This document shows, piece by piece, positions 54,820-63,950 of a stretch of DNA of 64,000 nt (position 1 is the first letter of the stretch; each line of letters starts with the position of its first letter). The DNA comes from Streptomyces halstedii. GTDB lineage: Bacteria; Actinomycetota; Actinomycetes; Streptomycetales; Streptomycetaceae. The notes below the pieces were generated by a model, which had not been told where the DNA came from, did not search any database, and saw nothing but the letters and a program-made list of their open reading frames with translations. The stretch lies in assembly GCA_000720535.1 (NCBI GenBank), contig JOAZ01000002.1:301661-365660 (forward strand), in the 5' to 3' direction. The position numbers and the translations under genes were made by a program.

Positions 54820-55962
54820 ATGCTCGACGAGTCGTTGCTCGACGCCCCGGAAGACCTGGCCCGAGCCGATCGGCGCGGTCTGCTCCGCGGAGCCGCCGAG
54901 GCCGGGGCGCGCGTCCGCACCGCCGCCCGGCACGCCGACGAGGCGGGCATCGGCGCGCTGGCCCCCGAGGGCCGGCCACGCGCCGTCCTCGTCGCGGGCC
55001 CGGGTACGGCGGCGACCGGCGTCGCCGACCTGATCGGCGCGCTCGCGGGTGCCGCCGCGCCCGTCACGCCGATCCGCCCCAGCGGGGTCGCGGCCGCCGC
55101 CGGGGCGCTGCGCTGGGCCCTGCCCGGCTGGGCGGGGTCCGTGGACCTGCTGCTCATCGCCACCGCGGACGGTTCGGAACCCGGCCTCGCGCTCCTCGCC
55201 GAGCAGGCGTACCGGCGCGGCTGCACGGTCGTCGCGGTCGCTCCCGTACGCTCGCCGCTGCGCGAGACCGTCGACGGCGTGCACGGACTCGTCGTACCGA
55301 TGGCCGCGGCCCCGTACGGCGAGTACGACGCCGAGACCTCGGCCGCCGGTCCCGGCACGCTCTGGGCCCTGCTGACGCCGCTGCTGGCCCTGCTGGACCG
55401 GGTCGGCCTGGTCGAGGCGCCGCCCGACGTCCTCCACAAGGTCGCGGACCGCCTGGATGCCGCCGCCCAGCGCTGCGGACCCGCCATCGCCACGTACGGC
55501 AACCCGGCGAAGACCCTCGCGGCCGAACTCGCCGGCAGCCTGCCCCTGGTCTGGACCGAGGGCGAGGCGGCGGGACCCGTCGGCCGCCGGTTCGCCGCCG
55601 TCCTGGCCGAACTCGCCGGACGCCCGGCGCTCGTGGCCGAGCTCCCGGAGGCGCTGCCCGCCCACGGGGGACTGCTCGCCGGGGCGTTCGCCGCGGCGGC
55701 CGACCCCGACGACTTCTTCCGCGACCGTGTGGACGAGCCCGAGGCGATGCGCGCCAGGGTGGTCCTGCTCCGCGACCGGCCGACCGGCGGTCTCAGCGCG
55801 GCACCGGCCGCCCGTGAACTCGCCCTCAGCCATGACACGGCCATCAGCGAACTCGAACCGCAGGAGGGCGGCGAACTGGAGGCACTCGCCGAACTCCTGG
55901 CGATTACCGACTTCGCCGCCGTGTACCTCTCCCTGGCCTCCGCCTCCGAACACCAGAGCTGA
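54820..55962 (+). CDS. SIS-domain protein (phosphoglucose/phosphomannose isomerase-like)
   Basis: 380-residue protein with two SIS-type halves: AVLVAGPGTAATGVADLIGALAG and WAGSVDLLLIATADGSEPGLALLAEQA in the first, LAAELAGSLPLVWTEG and a C-terminal helix-rich region in the second. It resembles the actinobacterial bifunctional sugar-phosphate isomerase group, but the catalytic Glu/His set of characterised enzymes is not clear to me, so it may be regulatory. Between Trm112 and manA in one likely operon. Confidence 0.82.
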   Translation: MLDESLLDAPEDLARADRRGLLRGAAEAGARVRTAARHADEAGIGALAPEGRPRAVLVAGPGTAATGVADLIGALAGAAAPVTPIRPSGVAAAAGALRWALPGWAGSVDLLLIATADGSEPGLALLAEQAYRRGCTVVAVAPVRSPLRETVDGVHGLVVPMAAAPYGEYDAETSAAGPGTLWALLTPLLALLDRVGLVEAPPDVLHKVADRLDAAAQRCGPAIATYGNPAKTLAAELAGSLPLVWTEGEAAGPVGRRFAAVLAELAGRPALVAELPEALPAHGGLLAGAFAAAADPDDFFRDRVDEPEAMRARVVLLRDRPTGGLSAAPAARELALSHDTAISELEPQEGGELEALAELLAITDFAAVYLSLASASEHQS

Positions 55963-56135
55963 CGGGGCCGGTTCCGGAGGTTCCGGGGCTGACGGCCTCG
56001 GGGCTGACGGCTCCGGGGCGGACGGGCCCGGCGGCCGGTTCCGGTCCGGAAGTTCCGGTTACGAAGGTTCCGGCCCAGCCCCGCTTCCCCTTCCCGCGCC
56101 ACCCGCCCCCGCGCACCCCACGAGGACGACATTCC
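55963..56135. repeat. Repetitive spacer before manA
   Basis: Short repeats GGTTCCGG/GGAAGTTCCGG and GGGGCTGACGG dominate 55963-56070. No terminator or gene is seen; manA has no strong ribosome site (AGGAC). Confidence 0.55.
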
Positions 56136-57320
56136 ATGGACCGGCTCTCCAACACCGTGCGCCCCTACGCCTGGGGCTCCACGACGGCGATCCCCGAACT
56201 GCTCGGCACCGCACCCACCGGCGAACCCCAGGCCGAGATGTGGATGGGAGCCCACCCCGGAGCCCCCTCCCGCCTCACCCGCCCCACCGGCACCGGCACG
56301 GGCACCGGCACCGAACAGGCGCTCTCCGACATCATCGCCGCAGACCCCGAACGCGAGCTGGGTCCGGCCGCCGTCCGCGCCTTCGGCCCCCGGCTCCCCT
56401 TCCTGCTCAAGCTGCTCGCGGCCGGCGCCCCCCTCTCCCTCCAGGTCCACCCCGACCTGGCGCAGGCACGCCAGGGCTACGCTGACGAGGAGAGCCGCGG
56501 CATCCCGGTCGACGCACCGCACCGCACCTACAAGGACGCCAACCACAAACCCGAACTGGTCTGCGCGCTCACCCCCTTCGAAGGACTGTGCGGCTTCCGC
56601 CGGCCCGCGGAGGCGGCCGCGCTGATGGGGGCCCTCGGCGTCGACTCCCTCAAGCCGTACGTCGACCTCCTCCGGGCCCACCCCGAAGAGGCCGCCCTGC
56701 GCGAGGTCCTCACGGCGATCCTGTCGGCGGAACCGGACGCGATGGCCCGTACCGTCGAGGAGGCGGCCGAGGCGGCCGAACGGCTCGGCGGCGCCCACGC
56801 CCCGTACGCCCAGATCGCCCGCCACTACCCCGGCGACCCGGGCGTCATCGCCGCCATGCTCCTGAACCACGTGCGGCTACAGCCCGGCGAGGCCATGTTC
56901 CTCGGTGCCGGTGTGCCGCACGCCTACCTCGACGGACTCGGCGTCGAGGTCATGGCCAACTCCGACAACGTCCTGCGGTGCGGACTGACCCCCAAGCACG
57001 TCGACGTACCCGAACTGCTGCGCATCGTCCGCTTCGAGGCCACCGACCCCGACATCCTGCGCCCCGAGGCCTCGCCCACCGGCGAGGAGCTGTACGACAC
57101 CCCGGTCGACGAATTCCGTCTGTCGCGTTACGTCCTGCCGGCCGGTGGAACCCCCGTGGACCTGACGACGGCCGCTCCGCAGATCCTTCTGTGCACGGCG
57201 GGCAGCCCACTGACCGGCGAACTCACCCTCGCCCCCGGCGAGGCCGTCTTCGTCCCGGCGGACGAAACGGTCGAAGTGACCGGTACGGGCACGCTGTTCC
57301 GCGCGACCGTGGTCATCTGA
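56136..57320 (+). CDS. manA: Mannose-6-phosphate isomerase, class I
   Basis: 394-residue zinc cupin enzyme linking fructose-6-P to mannose-6-P. Family segments: RPYAWGSTTAIPELLG at the start, PFLLKLLAAGAPLSLQVHPDLAQA with Gln/His zinc ligands (~95-110), DANHKPELVCALTPFEGLCGF with Glu ligand, EAMFLGAGVPHAYLDGLGVEVMANSDNVLRCGLTPKHVD with His ligand. ATG at 56136. It feeds ManB and the guanylyltransferase in GDP-mannose synthesis. Confidence 0.94.
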   Translation: MDRLSNTVRPYAWGSTTAIPELLGTAPTGEPQAEMWMGAHPGAPSRLTRPTGTGTGTGTEQALSDIIAADPERELGPAAVRAFGPRLPFLLKLLAAGAPLSLQVHPDLAQARQGYADEESRGIPVDAPHRTYKDANHKPELVCALTPFEGLCGFRRPAEAAALMGALGVDSLKPYVDLLRAHPEEAALREVLTAILSAEPDAMARTVEEAAEAAERLGGAHAPYAQIARHYPGDPGVIAAMLLNHVRLQPGEAMFLGAGVPHAYLDGLGVEVMANSDNVLRCGLTPKHVDVPELLRIVRFEATDPDILRPEASPTGEELYDTPVDEFRLSRYVLPAGGTPVDLTTAAPQILLCTAGSPLTGELTLAPGEAVFVPADETVEVTGTGTLFRATVVI

Positions 57321-57406
57321 CACACCGTCCCCGGCAGCGGCTGCAAGAATGTCCCGCCGAACCGCGGCGACCGTGCCGCAGCACTGAGGAAGGACACCAC
57401 CCACCC

Positions 57407-58585
57407 ATGAGCGCGTCAGGCGGAACCAAGGCGATCGTGGCGGCACTGTCCGCCAACCTCGCGATCGCAGTGGCCAAATTCGTGGCGTTCCTCTTCAGTG
57501 GCTCGTCGTCGATGCTCGCGGAGAGCGTCCACTCGGTCGCGGACTCGGGCAACCAGGGCCTGCTGCTGCTCGGCGGCAAGAGGGCGAAGCGGCAGGCCAC
57601 CCCCGAGCACCCCTTCGGATACGGGCGCGAGCGCTACATCTACGCCTTCCTCGTCTCCATCGTGCTGTTCTCGGTCGGTGGCATGTTCGCGATCTACGAG
57701 GGCTACGAGAAGATCAAGCACCCGCACGAGATCGAGGCCTGGTACTGGCCGGTCGGCGTGCTGGTGTTCGCGATCATCGCCGAGGGCTACTCCTTCCGGA
57801 CGGCCATCGCGGAGTCCAACCAGACCCGCGGGAAGCTCTCCTGGACAGAGTTCATCCGCAGGGCCAAGGCGCCTGAGCTGCCCGTCGTCCTCCTGGAGGA
57901 CTTCGGCGCACTCGTCGGTCTCGTCCTGGCCCTCGGCGGCGTCGGCCTGGCCCTGGGCACCGGCAACGGTGTCTGGGACGGCATCGGCACCCTCTGCATC
58001 GGCGTCCTGCTCATCGCCATCGCGATCGTCCTCGCCGCGGAGACGAAGTCGCTGCTGCTCGGTGAGTCGGCCGGGGTGGAGGACGTCGAGAAGATCAAGG
58101 CCTCCGTGGTCGACGGTGACACCGTCACCCGCATCATCCACATGCGTACCCTCCACCTCGGCCCGGAGGAACTGCTGGTCGCCGCCAAGATCGCCGTACG
58201 GCACGACGAGTCCGCCGCGGAGATCGCCGACGCCATCAACGCCGCCGAGGCCCGGATCCGCGCGGCCGTCCCGATCGCGCGGGTGATCTACCTCGAACCC
58301 GACATCTACAACGAGCGGGCAGCCGCGGCCGGAACCAACCCGGGCAAGAACCCGGACGAGCCCGCCACCCCGGACGAGCCCGCTACTCCGGATGTGCCCG
58401 CCGCTTCGGACGCCCCGGACGCGTCCGCCACTCCGGACGCGCCCGGCACCTCGGAGGCGCCCGGCGGGACCGGTACGGGCGGCGGTACGGCGCCGGGGGC
58501 CGGGGCCTCTTCGGAGACGGGGGCTTCCTCGCCCTCCCCGGCCGCTTCCGACGCCTCGGCCCCGCGGGACGATTCCGGCCACTGA
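57407..58585 (+). CDS. Cation diffusion facilitator (CDF) metal transporter
   Basis: 392-residue inner-membrane metal/H+ antiporter. Transmembrane helices occur from residue ~10; the metal site Asp is in MLAESVHSVADSGNQGLLLLG, with a second site in LLEDFGALVGLVLALGG. The cytoplasmic domain (~225-300) has RTLHLGPEELLVAAKIAV. The last ~90 residues are a Pro/Asp/Ser/Gly-rich disordered tail with PDEPATPD repeats, unusual for CDF proteins. ATG at 57407. Metal (Zn, Co, Fe or Mn) cannot be told. Confidence 0.9.
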   Translation: MSASGGTKAIVAALSANLAIAVAKFVAFLFSGSSSMLAESVHSVADSGNQGLLLLGGKRAKRQATPEHPFGYGRERYIYAFLVSIVLFSVGGMFAIYEGYEKIKHPHEIEAWYWPVGVLVFAIIAEGYSFRTAIAESNQTRGKLSWTEFIRRAKAPELPVVLLEDFGALVGLVLALGGVGLALGTGNGVWDGIGTLCIGVLLIAIAIVLAAETKSLLLGESAGVEDVEKIKASVVDGDTVTRIIHMRTLHLGPEELLVAAKIAVRHDESAAEIADAINAAEARIRAAVPIARVIYLEPDIYNERAAAAGTNPGKNPDEPATPDEPATPDVPAASDAPDASATPDAPGTSEAPGGTGTGGGTAPGAGASSETGASSPSPAASDASAPRDDSGH

Positions 58586-58618
58586 ACCGTTGACCTTCGG
58601 CCCGGATCGGCTCCACGT

Positions 58619-58640
58619 CCCACCCGGATCCCCGGGTGGG
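58619..58640 (+). terminator. Hairpin after the CDF transporter gene
   Basis: 9-bp inverted repeat (58619-58627 with 58632-58640) with a 4-base loop, 33 bases after the stop; no T-run. Confidence 0.55.
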
Positions 58641-58846
58641 CTGGGGCCCGCCGGGCCGATCGGTGTAGATTCGTCGCAGTACCAGACGTCGCTGCTGATG
58701 GCGGTCGATCGGTCCGCGGTCGCGGGCCGGCCGAGGGAGAGAGGGCCTCCGACGGACTGCACTGTGATGACCCGGGCATTCGTATGCCCGCCGCCACCGC
58801 AGAGCCAGCCAGCCCACCCTCGACCCATCACGAGGAGCAGCCCGTT

Positions 58847-60304
58847 ATGACGACGGCCGCCCAGCACCAGGACTTCAAGGTCGCCGACCTTTCCCTCGCC
58901 CCCTTCGGGCGCAAGGAGATTACCCTCGCCGAGCACGAGATGCCCGGCCTGATGTCGATCCGCAAGGAGTACGCCGCCGCGCAGCCGCTGGCCGGCGCCC
59001 GCATCACCGGTTCGCTGCACATGACGGTGCAGACCGCGGTGCTCATCGAGACCCTCGTCGCCCTCGGCGCCGAGGTCCGCTGGGCCTCCTGCAACATCTT
59101 CTCCACCCAGGACCACGCCGCCGCAGCCATCGCGGTCGGCCCCGCGGGCACCCCGGACGCCCCCGCCGGCATCCCGGTCTTCGCCTGGAAGGGCGAGAGC
59201 CTGGAGGAGTACTGGTGGTGCACCGAGCAGGCCCTGACCTGGCCGGGCACCCCCACCGGCGGCCCGAACATGATCCTCGACGACGGTGGTGACGCCACCC
59301 TCCTCGTGCACAAGGGCGTCGAGTTCGAGAAGGCCGGCGCGGCCCCGGACCCCGCGACCGCGGACAGCGAGGAGTACGCCTGCATCCTCACGGTGCTGAA
59401 CCGGACCCTCGGCGAGTCCCCCCAGAAGTGGACCCAGCTGGCGTCCGAGATCCGCGGTGTCACCGAGGAGACCACGACCGGTGTGCACCGGCTGTACGAG
59501 ATGCACCGTGACGGCACCCTCCTTTTCCCGGCGATCAACGTCAACGACGCGGTCACCAAGTCGAAGTTCGACAACAAGTACGGCTGCCGCCACTCGCTGA
59601 TCGACGGCATCAACCGCGCCACCGACGTACTGATCGGCGGCAAGACCGCCGTCGTCTGTGGTTACGGCGATGTGGGCAAGGGCTGCGCGGAGTCCCTGCG
59701 CGGTCAGGGCGCCCGCGTGATCATCACCGAGATCGACCCGATCTGCGCCCTGCAGGCGGCGATGGACGGGTACCAGGTCGCCACCCTCGACGACGTCGTG
59801 GAGACCGCGGACATCTTCGTCACGACGACCGGCAACAAGGACATCATCATGGCCGGTGACATGGCCCGGATGAAGCACCAGGCCATCGTCGGGAACATCG
59901 GCCACTTCGACAACGAGATCGACATGGCCGGTCTGGCGAAGATCGACGGCATCGTCAAGGACGAGGTCAAGCCGCAGGTCCACACCTGGACGTTCCCGGA
60001 CGGCAGGGTCCTGATCGTGCTCTCCGAGGGCCGCCTGCTGAACCTGGGCAACGCCACCGGCCACCCCTCGTTCGTCATGTCCAACTCGTTCGCGGACCAG
60101 ACCCTGGCCCAGATCGAGCTGTTCACCAAGCCCGAGGAGTACCCGACCGATGTCTACGTGCTGCCCAAGCACCTGGACGAGAAGGTCGCCCGCCTGCACC
60201 TGGACGCGCTGGGCGTGAAGCTCACGACCCTGCGCCCGGAGCAGGCCGACTACATCGGCGTTGCGGTCGAGGGCCCCTACAAGTCCGACCTCTACCGCTA
60301 CTGA
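58847..60304 (+). CDS. ahcY: Adenosylhomocysteinase (S-adenosyl-L-homocysteine hydrolase)
   Basis: 485-residue NAD-dependent enzyme splitting S-adenosylhomocysteine into adenosine and homocysteine, recycling the methyl cycle. Motifs: [72 protein letters not shown] site [16 protein letters not shown], and the C-terminal KSDLYRY. ATG at 58847 preceded by GAGGAGCAG; the in-frame start at 58784 is not family-like. No SAH riboswitch pattern was found in the 260-base upstream region. Confidence 0.97.
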   Translation: MTTAAQHQDFKVADLSLAPFGRKEITLAEHEMPGLMSIRKEYAAAQPLAGARITGSLHMTVQTAVLIETLVALGAEVRWASCNIFSTQDHAAAAIAVGPAGTPDAPAGIPVFAWKGESLEEYWWCTEQALTWPGTPTGGPNMILDDGGDATLLVHKGVEFEKAGAAPDPATADSEEYACILTVLNRTLGESPQKWTQLASEIRGVTEETTTGVHRLYEMHRDGTLLFPAINVNDAVTKSKFDNKYGCRHSLIDGINRATDVLIGGKTAVVCGYGDVGKGCAESLRGQGARVIITEIDPICALQAAMDGYQVATLDDVVETADIFVTTTGNKDIIMAGDMARMKHQAIVGNIGHFDNEIDMAGLAKIDGIVKDEVKPQVHTWTFPDGRVLIVLSEGRLLNLGNATGHPSFVMSNSFADQTLAQIELFTKPEEYPTDVYVLPKHLDEKVARLHLDALGVKLTTLRPEQADYIGVAVEGPYKSDLYRY

Positions 60305-60320
60305 GTCACCCGGCGGCCGG

Positions 60321-60388
60321 ACGACCTGCCGGCCGAGCGACCCAGGTGGCCGGGACGACCTGCCGGCCGAGCGACCCAGATGGCCGGG
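60321..60388. repeat. 34-bp tandem duplication after ahcY
   Basis: A 34-base unit beginning ACGACCTGCCGGCCGAGCGA at 60321 is repeated from 60355 with only one or two changes. It lies in the 299-base gap between ahcY and the next gene, which otherwise shows nothing clear. Confidence 0.75.
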
Positions 60389-60603
60389 TGATGGTGAGTC
60401 ACCCGAGCCACCTGTCGGTCCCGGCCCGACAGCCGTCCTCAGCAGCGATCCGAGCGCAGGCCCCCGCACCCCCGTGCCGGGGGCCTGCCCCGTCTCGTGC
60501 ACCTGGCCGGCCCTGTGCCCGACCGTGCGGCACCCCTGTCCGGCAGCCCGGCTCGTCACCGCACGCGCACGGCCCGAGGAACCCCGAGGACTCGAAGGAC
60601 CCC

Positions 60604-61230
60604 ATGCCCCGCGGCCGATATTCGCTCCACGATCTCCACGACCACACCCCCCTCGGCGAAGAACACTTCCACTGCGCCCCCGGACCGTCCGGCTGGCGCT
60701 ACGTCTCCCAGACCACGGCCCCGTCCGGCGCCCATCTGGGCTCGGTCGATCTGGCCCTGGACGAGCTCGGCCGTCCGATCCGCCTCGAACTGCACGCCGC
60801 GAGCTGGCAGGTTCGCGGCGCCGCCCTCGAAGGCGTCACCTGGGTACGGACGGACCCGACGGGCGCGTACGCGACCGAAGGCAATGTCCGCGCCCACACC
60901 TTCTCCGGAACCTCCCCCGCTTTTCTGGTCGCCACCAGTCGACTTCTGCGTCTCACCCTCGATTCCCCCGAGACCCGTGTCCGCGTGGTCACCTTCACGG
61001 ACCCGGTCCTCGCGCCCCGTACCGTCGATCAGTCCTGGGCCCTGGTGAACAGTGAAGCGCACGCCACTGACAACGGGCCCCTGATCGTGGACGAATACCA
61101 GGTCAGCGCACTGGACACCGGTGAACGGCACACCGTCCACCTGGCCGGTGACGTGGTTCTCGCGGCCCCCGGCATCGAGCTGGAGGAACTGGAGTCGCCG
61201 CCCTCCCCGGCGCCCCGCGAGGCGGGGTGA
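60604..61230 (+). CDS. Hypothetical protein, 208 residues
   Basis: Not recognised as a named family. It is probably an all-beta protein: HFHCAPGPSGWRYVSQT, GSVDLALDELGRPIRLELHAASWQVRG, GVTWVRTDPTGAYATEGNVRAHTFSGTSPAFLVATSRLL, and VDEYQVSALDTGERHTVHLAGDVVLAAPGIELEELE. This layout (strand-rich, ligand-like pocket sequence, calycin-like) recalls putative glycolipid-binding domains, but that is only a resemblance. ATG at 60604; upstream open frame is Pro/Arg-rich and not supported. Conserved position after ahcY in Streptomyces, from memory. Confidence 0.75.
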   Translation: MPRGRYSLHDLHDHTPLGEEHFHCAPGPSGWRYVSQTTAPSGAHLGSVDLALDELGRPIRLELHAASWQVRGAALEGVTWVRTDPTGAYATEGNVRAHTFSGTSPAFLVATSRLLRLTLDSPETRVRVVTFTDPVLAPRTVDQSWALVNSEAHATDNGPLIVDEYQVSALDTGERHTVHLAGDVVLAAPGIELEELESPPSPAPREAG

Positions 61231-61264
61231 GCAGGGCGACCGCACCGGTGCGGGGAAGCAGTGG

Positions 61265-62329
61265 CTACTCGGGCGGCGCGAAGCCCTTCGTGGCCGAGGT
61301 GCCGGATCCGTCCGGTCCGGCGGGGTCGACAGGACCGGTGCTGTCCGCAGGACCGTCGGGGCCTGCGGGCCCGTCCCGGTGATCCATGCGACCACGGTCG
61401 CCCGCAGGACTCGTGGAGTGCGCGGGCGCGGGCCCTCCGGGCCCAAAGGGCCCCTGGGTTCCCGTGGACGCGGTCGAGTGAGTTCCCGTGGGCGCGTAAG
61501 AGCCTGTCGGCGGGGCATCCCGCACCCCAAGCCCTTGCCGCGGGTCCCCGGCCGGCGTGTACGGCTGGGCACCTCCGCCCGATGAGGCGACGACCCGGCG
61601 GACATCGCGCGTCTGCCGCTCGTTGACCACCGCCGCCAAGTACGCCGCCGCGGGCACCCCTTGCGGCGCCGGAGTCCCCGTACAGGCGACGAGATCAGCC
61701 GACAGGCGCTCGGCGATCGACCACCCCACGGCCGCGTCGAGCTGATGCATCCGCGTGAGGTACTGCCGTACGGCAAGCCAGAGTTCGTCCGGCACGGCGG
61801 AAAGGTCCAGCTGCGTGAAGCGCCCCACGAGCCAGGGCGGGGGCGGCGGTACCGCGAAGCCGCGACCGGCCGGCACCCGTTCACGTACGACGAGGGTGCC
61901 CGCGAACACGTCGCCGAGCCGCCGGCCCCGCTCCGACACCGACGACGAGACGCAGGCGACGACGCCGAACGTCCCCAGGAGTTCGACCATGCCCATCGCC
62001 CCCCGCACCAACGCGTGCCGGAAACGGATCGGACCGCCGTCGTCCCGTACGACGCGCAGCCCGCAGGCCAGCTTTCCGAGCGACCGGCCGTGGCTGAGCG
62101 TCTCGACCGCGATCGGCCCGCCCACCAGCACCAGGAGGAAGACGCCGACCGCGACGGCGGCGCGGGCCGCCTCGTCCAGCGACACGGTCGCCACGGCAAG
62201 GCCGATCGACACCAGCATGAATACGGTCAGAACGACAGCGAGATCGATCGCGATCGCCAATGCCCGGCTCGGCAGCTTCGCCGGCCGCAATCCCAGTACG
62301 ACCGCGTCTCCGGTCACGAGCTCACTCAT
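61265..62329 (-). CDS. RDD-family membrane protein
   Basis: 354 residues. RDD domain (~15-170) with transmembrane stretches LAIAIDLAVVLTVFMLVSIGLAV and AAVAVGVFLLVLVGGPIAVE, and the family Arg/Asp positions in SRALAIAIDL and GRSLGKLACGLRVVRDDGGPIRF. The C-terminal ~100 residues are a Gly/Pro/Asp-rich disordered tail. ATG at 62329 has GGAGGGCAGG upstream. Divergent from the SpoIIM-like gene; RDD and SpoIIM proteins are adjacent in many actinobacteria, suggesting joint membrane function. Confidence 0.88.
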   Translation of the reverse strand: MSELVTGDAVVLGLRPAKLPSRALAIAIDLAVVLTVFMLVSIGLAVATVSLDEAARAAVAVGVFLLVLVGGPIAVETLSHGRSLGKLACGLRVVRDDGGPIRFRHALVRGAMGMVELLGTFGVVACVSSSVSERGRRLGDVFAGTLVVRERVPAGRGFAVPPPPPWLVGRFTQLDLSAVPDELWLAVRQYLTRMHQLDAAVGWSIAERLSADLVACTGTPAPQGVPAAAYLAAVVNERQTRDVRRVVASSGGGAQPYTPAGDPRQGLGVRDAPPTGSYAPTGTHSTASTGTQGPFGPGGPAPAHSTSPAGDRGRMDHRDGPAGPDGPADSTGPVDPAGPDGSGTSATKGFAPPE

Positions 62330-62447
62330 CGCCGCCTGCCCTCCGCCGCCCTTGTCCGCCCCTCGGTAGCTCAGTCTGCCAAGCTGACCCGCAGCGCGCC
62401 GCAGTAGTCGGACCCGTACGCACCCACGCCTGGAGCAGTAGTCGACC

Positions 62448-63455
62448 ATGGATCTCGACGTCTTCGTGACGACCCACCGCGCCGAGTGGGACCGCCTGGA
62501 CCACCTTCTGCACCGCGGGCGCGGCCTGACAGGCGCGGAGGCCGACGAACTCGTCGCCCTGTACCAGCGCACGGCCACCCATCTCTCGCTGATCCAGTCC
62601 AGTGCGCCTGATCCCCAGCTGACCGCTCGCCTCACCCAGCTCGTCGCCCGTGCCCGCTCCACCGTGACCGGGACCCGGCGCGCCTCGTGGCGGGACGCCG
62701 TGGGCTTCCTGACCGCGGGCTTTCCGGCGGCCGTATACCGCTCGCGTCACTGGTGGATACCCACGGCGGTGCTGTCCACCGTTCTGGCGGCGGTCATCGG
62801 CTGGTGGATCGGCACCCACCCGGAGGTCCAGGCGTCGATCGCCGCCCCCGACGACCTGCGCAGCCTGACCCGGCCCGGAGGTGAGTACGAGACGTACTAC
62901 TCCAGCCACCCGGCCGCGTCCTTCGCCGCCCAGGTCTGGACGAACAACGCTCAGGCCGCGGCGATGTGCCTGGTGCTGGGCGCGTTCCTGTGCTTCCCGG
63001 TCGTCTGGATCCTCTTCCTCAACGTGCTCAACCTCGGTATCGGCATCGGTCTGATGTCCTCGGCCGGGCGCCTCGACACCTTCCTGGGACTCGTACTCCC
63101 GCACGGCCTGCTCGAACTCACCGCGGTGTTCGTCGCAGCCGGAACGGGCCTGCGCCTCGGCTGGACCGTGATCGACCCGGGGCCCCTCACGAGACGTACC
63201 GCCCTGGCCCAGCAAGGCCGCGCCGCGCTGGGCATGGCGGTCGGGCTGGCTCTGATCCTGTTCGTCTCCGGTGTCATCGAGGGCTTCGTGACCCCGTCCG
63301 CCTTGCCCACCTGGGCGCGGATCACCATCGGGGTCGTGGCCGAACTGGCCTTCCTGGCCTACGTGTACATCCTCGGCGGACGAGCGTCCAGGGCCGGCGA
63401 CACCGGCGATCTGGAGGCCGACGGACGGAGTGCCGAGCTGCCCTCCGCGGCATGA
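62448..63455 (+). CDS. Stage II sporulation protein M (SpoIIM)-family membrane protein
   Basis: 335-residue membrane protein. An N-terminal soluble helical part (DVFVTTHRAEWDRLDHLLHRG, ELVALYQRTATHLSLIQ) is followed by hydrophobic segments from residue ~100: WWIPTAVLSTVLAAVIGWWIG, AAMCLVLGAFLCFPVVWILFLN, GLVLPHGLLELTAVFVAAGTGLRLGW, and AVGLALILFVSGVIEGFVTPS. The PHGxxELxA motif typifies the SpoIIM/DUF95 family. In Bacillus SpoIIM aids engulfment; the Streptomyces role is not established. ATG at 62448. Confidence 0.9.
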   Translation: MDLDVFVTTHRAEWDRLDHLLHRGRGLTGAEADELVALYQRTATHLSLIQSSAPDPQLTARLTQLVARARSTVTGTRRASWRDAVGFLTAGFPAAVYRSRHWWIPTAVLSTVLAAVIGWWIGTHPEVQASIAAPDDLRSLTRPGGEYETYYSSHPAASFAAQVWTNNAQAAAMCLVLGAFLCFPVVWILFLNVLNLGIGIGLMSSAGRLDTFLGLVLPHGLLELTAVFVAAGTGLRLGWTVIDPGPLTRRTALAQQGRAALGMAVGLALILFVSGVIEGFVTPSALPTWARITIGVVAELAFLAYVYILGGRASRAGDTGDLEADGRSAELPSAA

Positions 63456-63516
63456 CGGCCCCGATGTGCGCCGGCCCGTACCGGCCTGCTAGTCTCATCC
63501 TCGCCCACCAAAGCTG

Positions 63517-63545
63517 TTGACACGGCTGCTGTGGGGAGGTAGGTT
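63517..63545 (+). promoter_or_regulatory. rRNA operon promoter P1 (housekeeping consensus)
   Basis: TTGACA (63517-63522), 17-base spacer, TAGGTT (63540-63545): a near-ideal HrdB-type promoter at the start of the rRNA leader. Confidence 0.8.
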
Positions 63546-63686
63546 TTAACGGTTGCGAGGGACTGGACAAGTCCGGTAGCAGCCAGCTAAAGTTCATCTC
63601 GCTCAAGCCGGAGACATGTTCTCCCGCGGAGCCGATCGATTCTTCTCTTCCGAGCAGTCAGGCTGATTAACTTCGGCCGAATTGCT

Positions 63687-63697
63687 TCTGATAAAGT
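63687..63697 (+). promoter_or_regulatory. rRNA operon promoter P2
   Basis: Extended -10 TCTGATAAAGT; a TTAACT at 63667-63672 may be a weak -35 (19-base spacer). Confidence 0.6.
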
Positions 63698-63775
63698 CGA
63701 GTCAGCCGAAAGGCAAAGGTCCCTCCATGGCCATCGGATTCAGGTATTCGAACCGGAAACGGAACGGATAAAGAG

Positions 63776-63786
63776 TCTGGTAAGGT
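63776..63786 (+). promoter_or_regulatory. rRNA operon promoter P3
   Basis: Extended -10 TCTGGTAAGGT, 89 bases after the P2 copy, preceded by AAAGAG as in P4; no clear -35. Confidence 0.55.
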
Positions 63787-63876
63787 TGGAACCGCCGGAA
63801 AGGGAACCGCGAAAGCGAAGAACTGGAAAGCGGAAGACGCGAGACCCGCTTCGACCGGGAATCGGACACGAAAGAG

Positions 63877-63887
63877 TCTGATAGAGT
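63877..63887 (+). promoter_or_regulatory. rRNA operon promoter P4
   Basis: Extended -10 TCTGATAGAGT, 101 bases after P3. The surrounding CGGA(A/C)ACG...AAAGAGTCTG is shared with P3, so the promoters look like duplicated units. Confidence 0.6.
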
Positions 63888-63950
63888 CGGAAACGCAAAA
63901 CCGAAGGGAAGCGCCCGGAGGGCCCCGGTGAAACGGGACCGAAGGAAGCG

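Noticed and set aside
58586-58846. S-adenosylhomocysteine riboswitch upstream of ahcY
   Set aside because: I looked for the conserved GAGGAGCG-type core and pairing elements and found only an ordinary GAGGAGCAG ribosome site near 58831.
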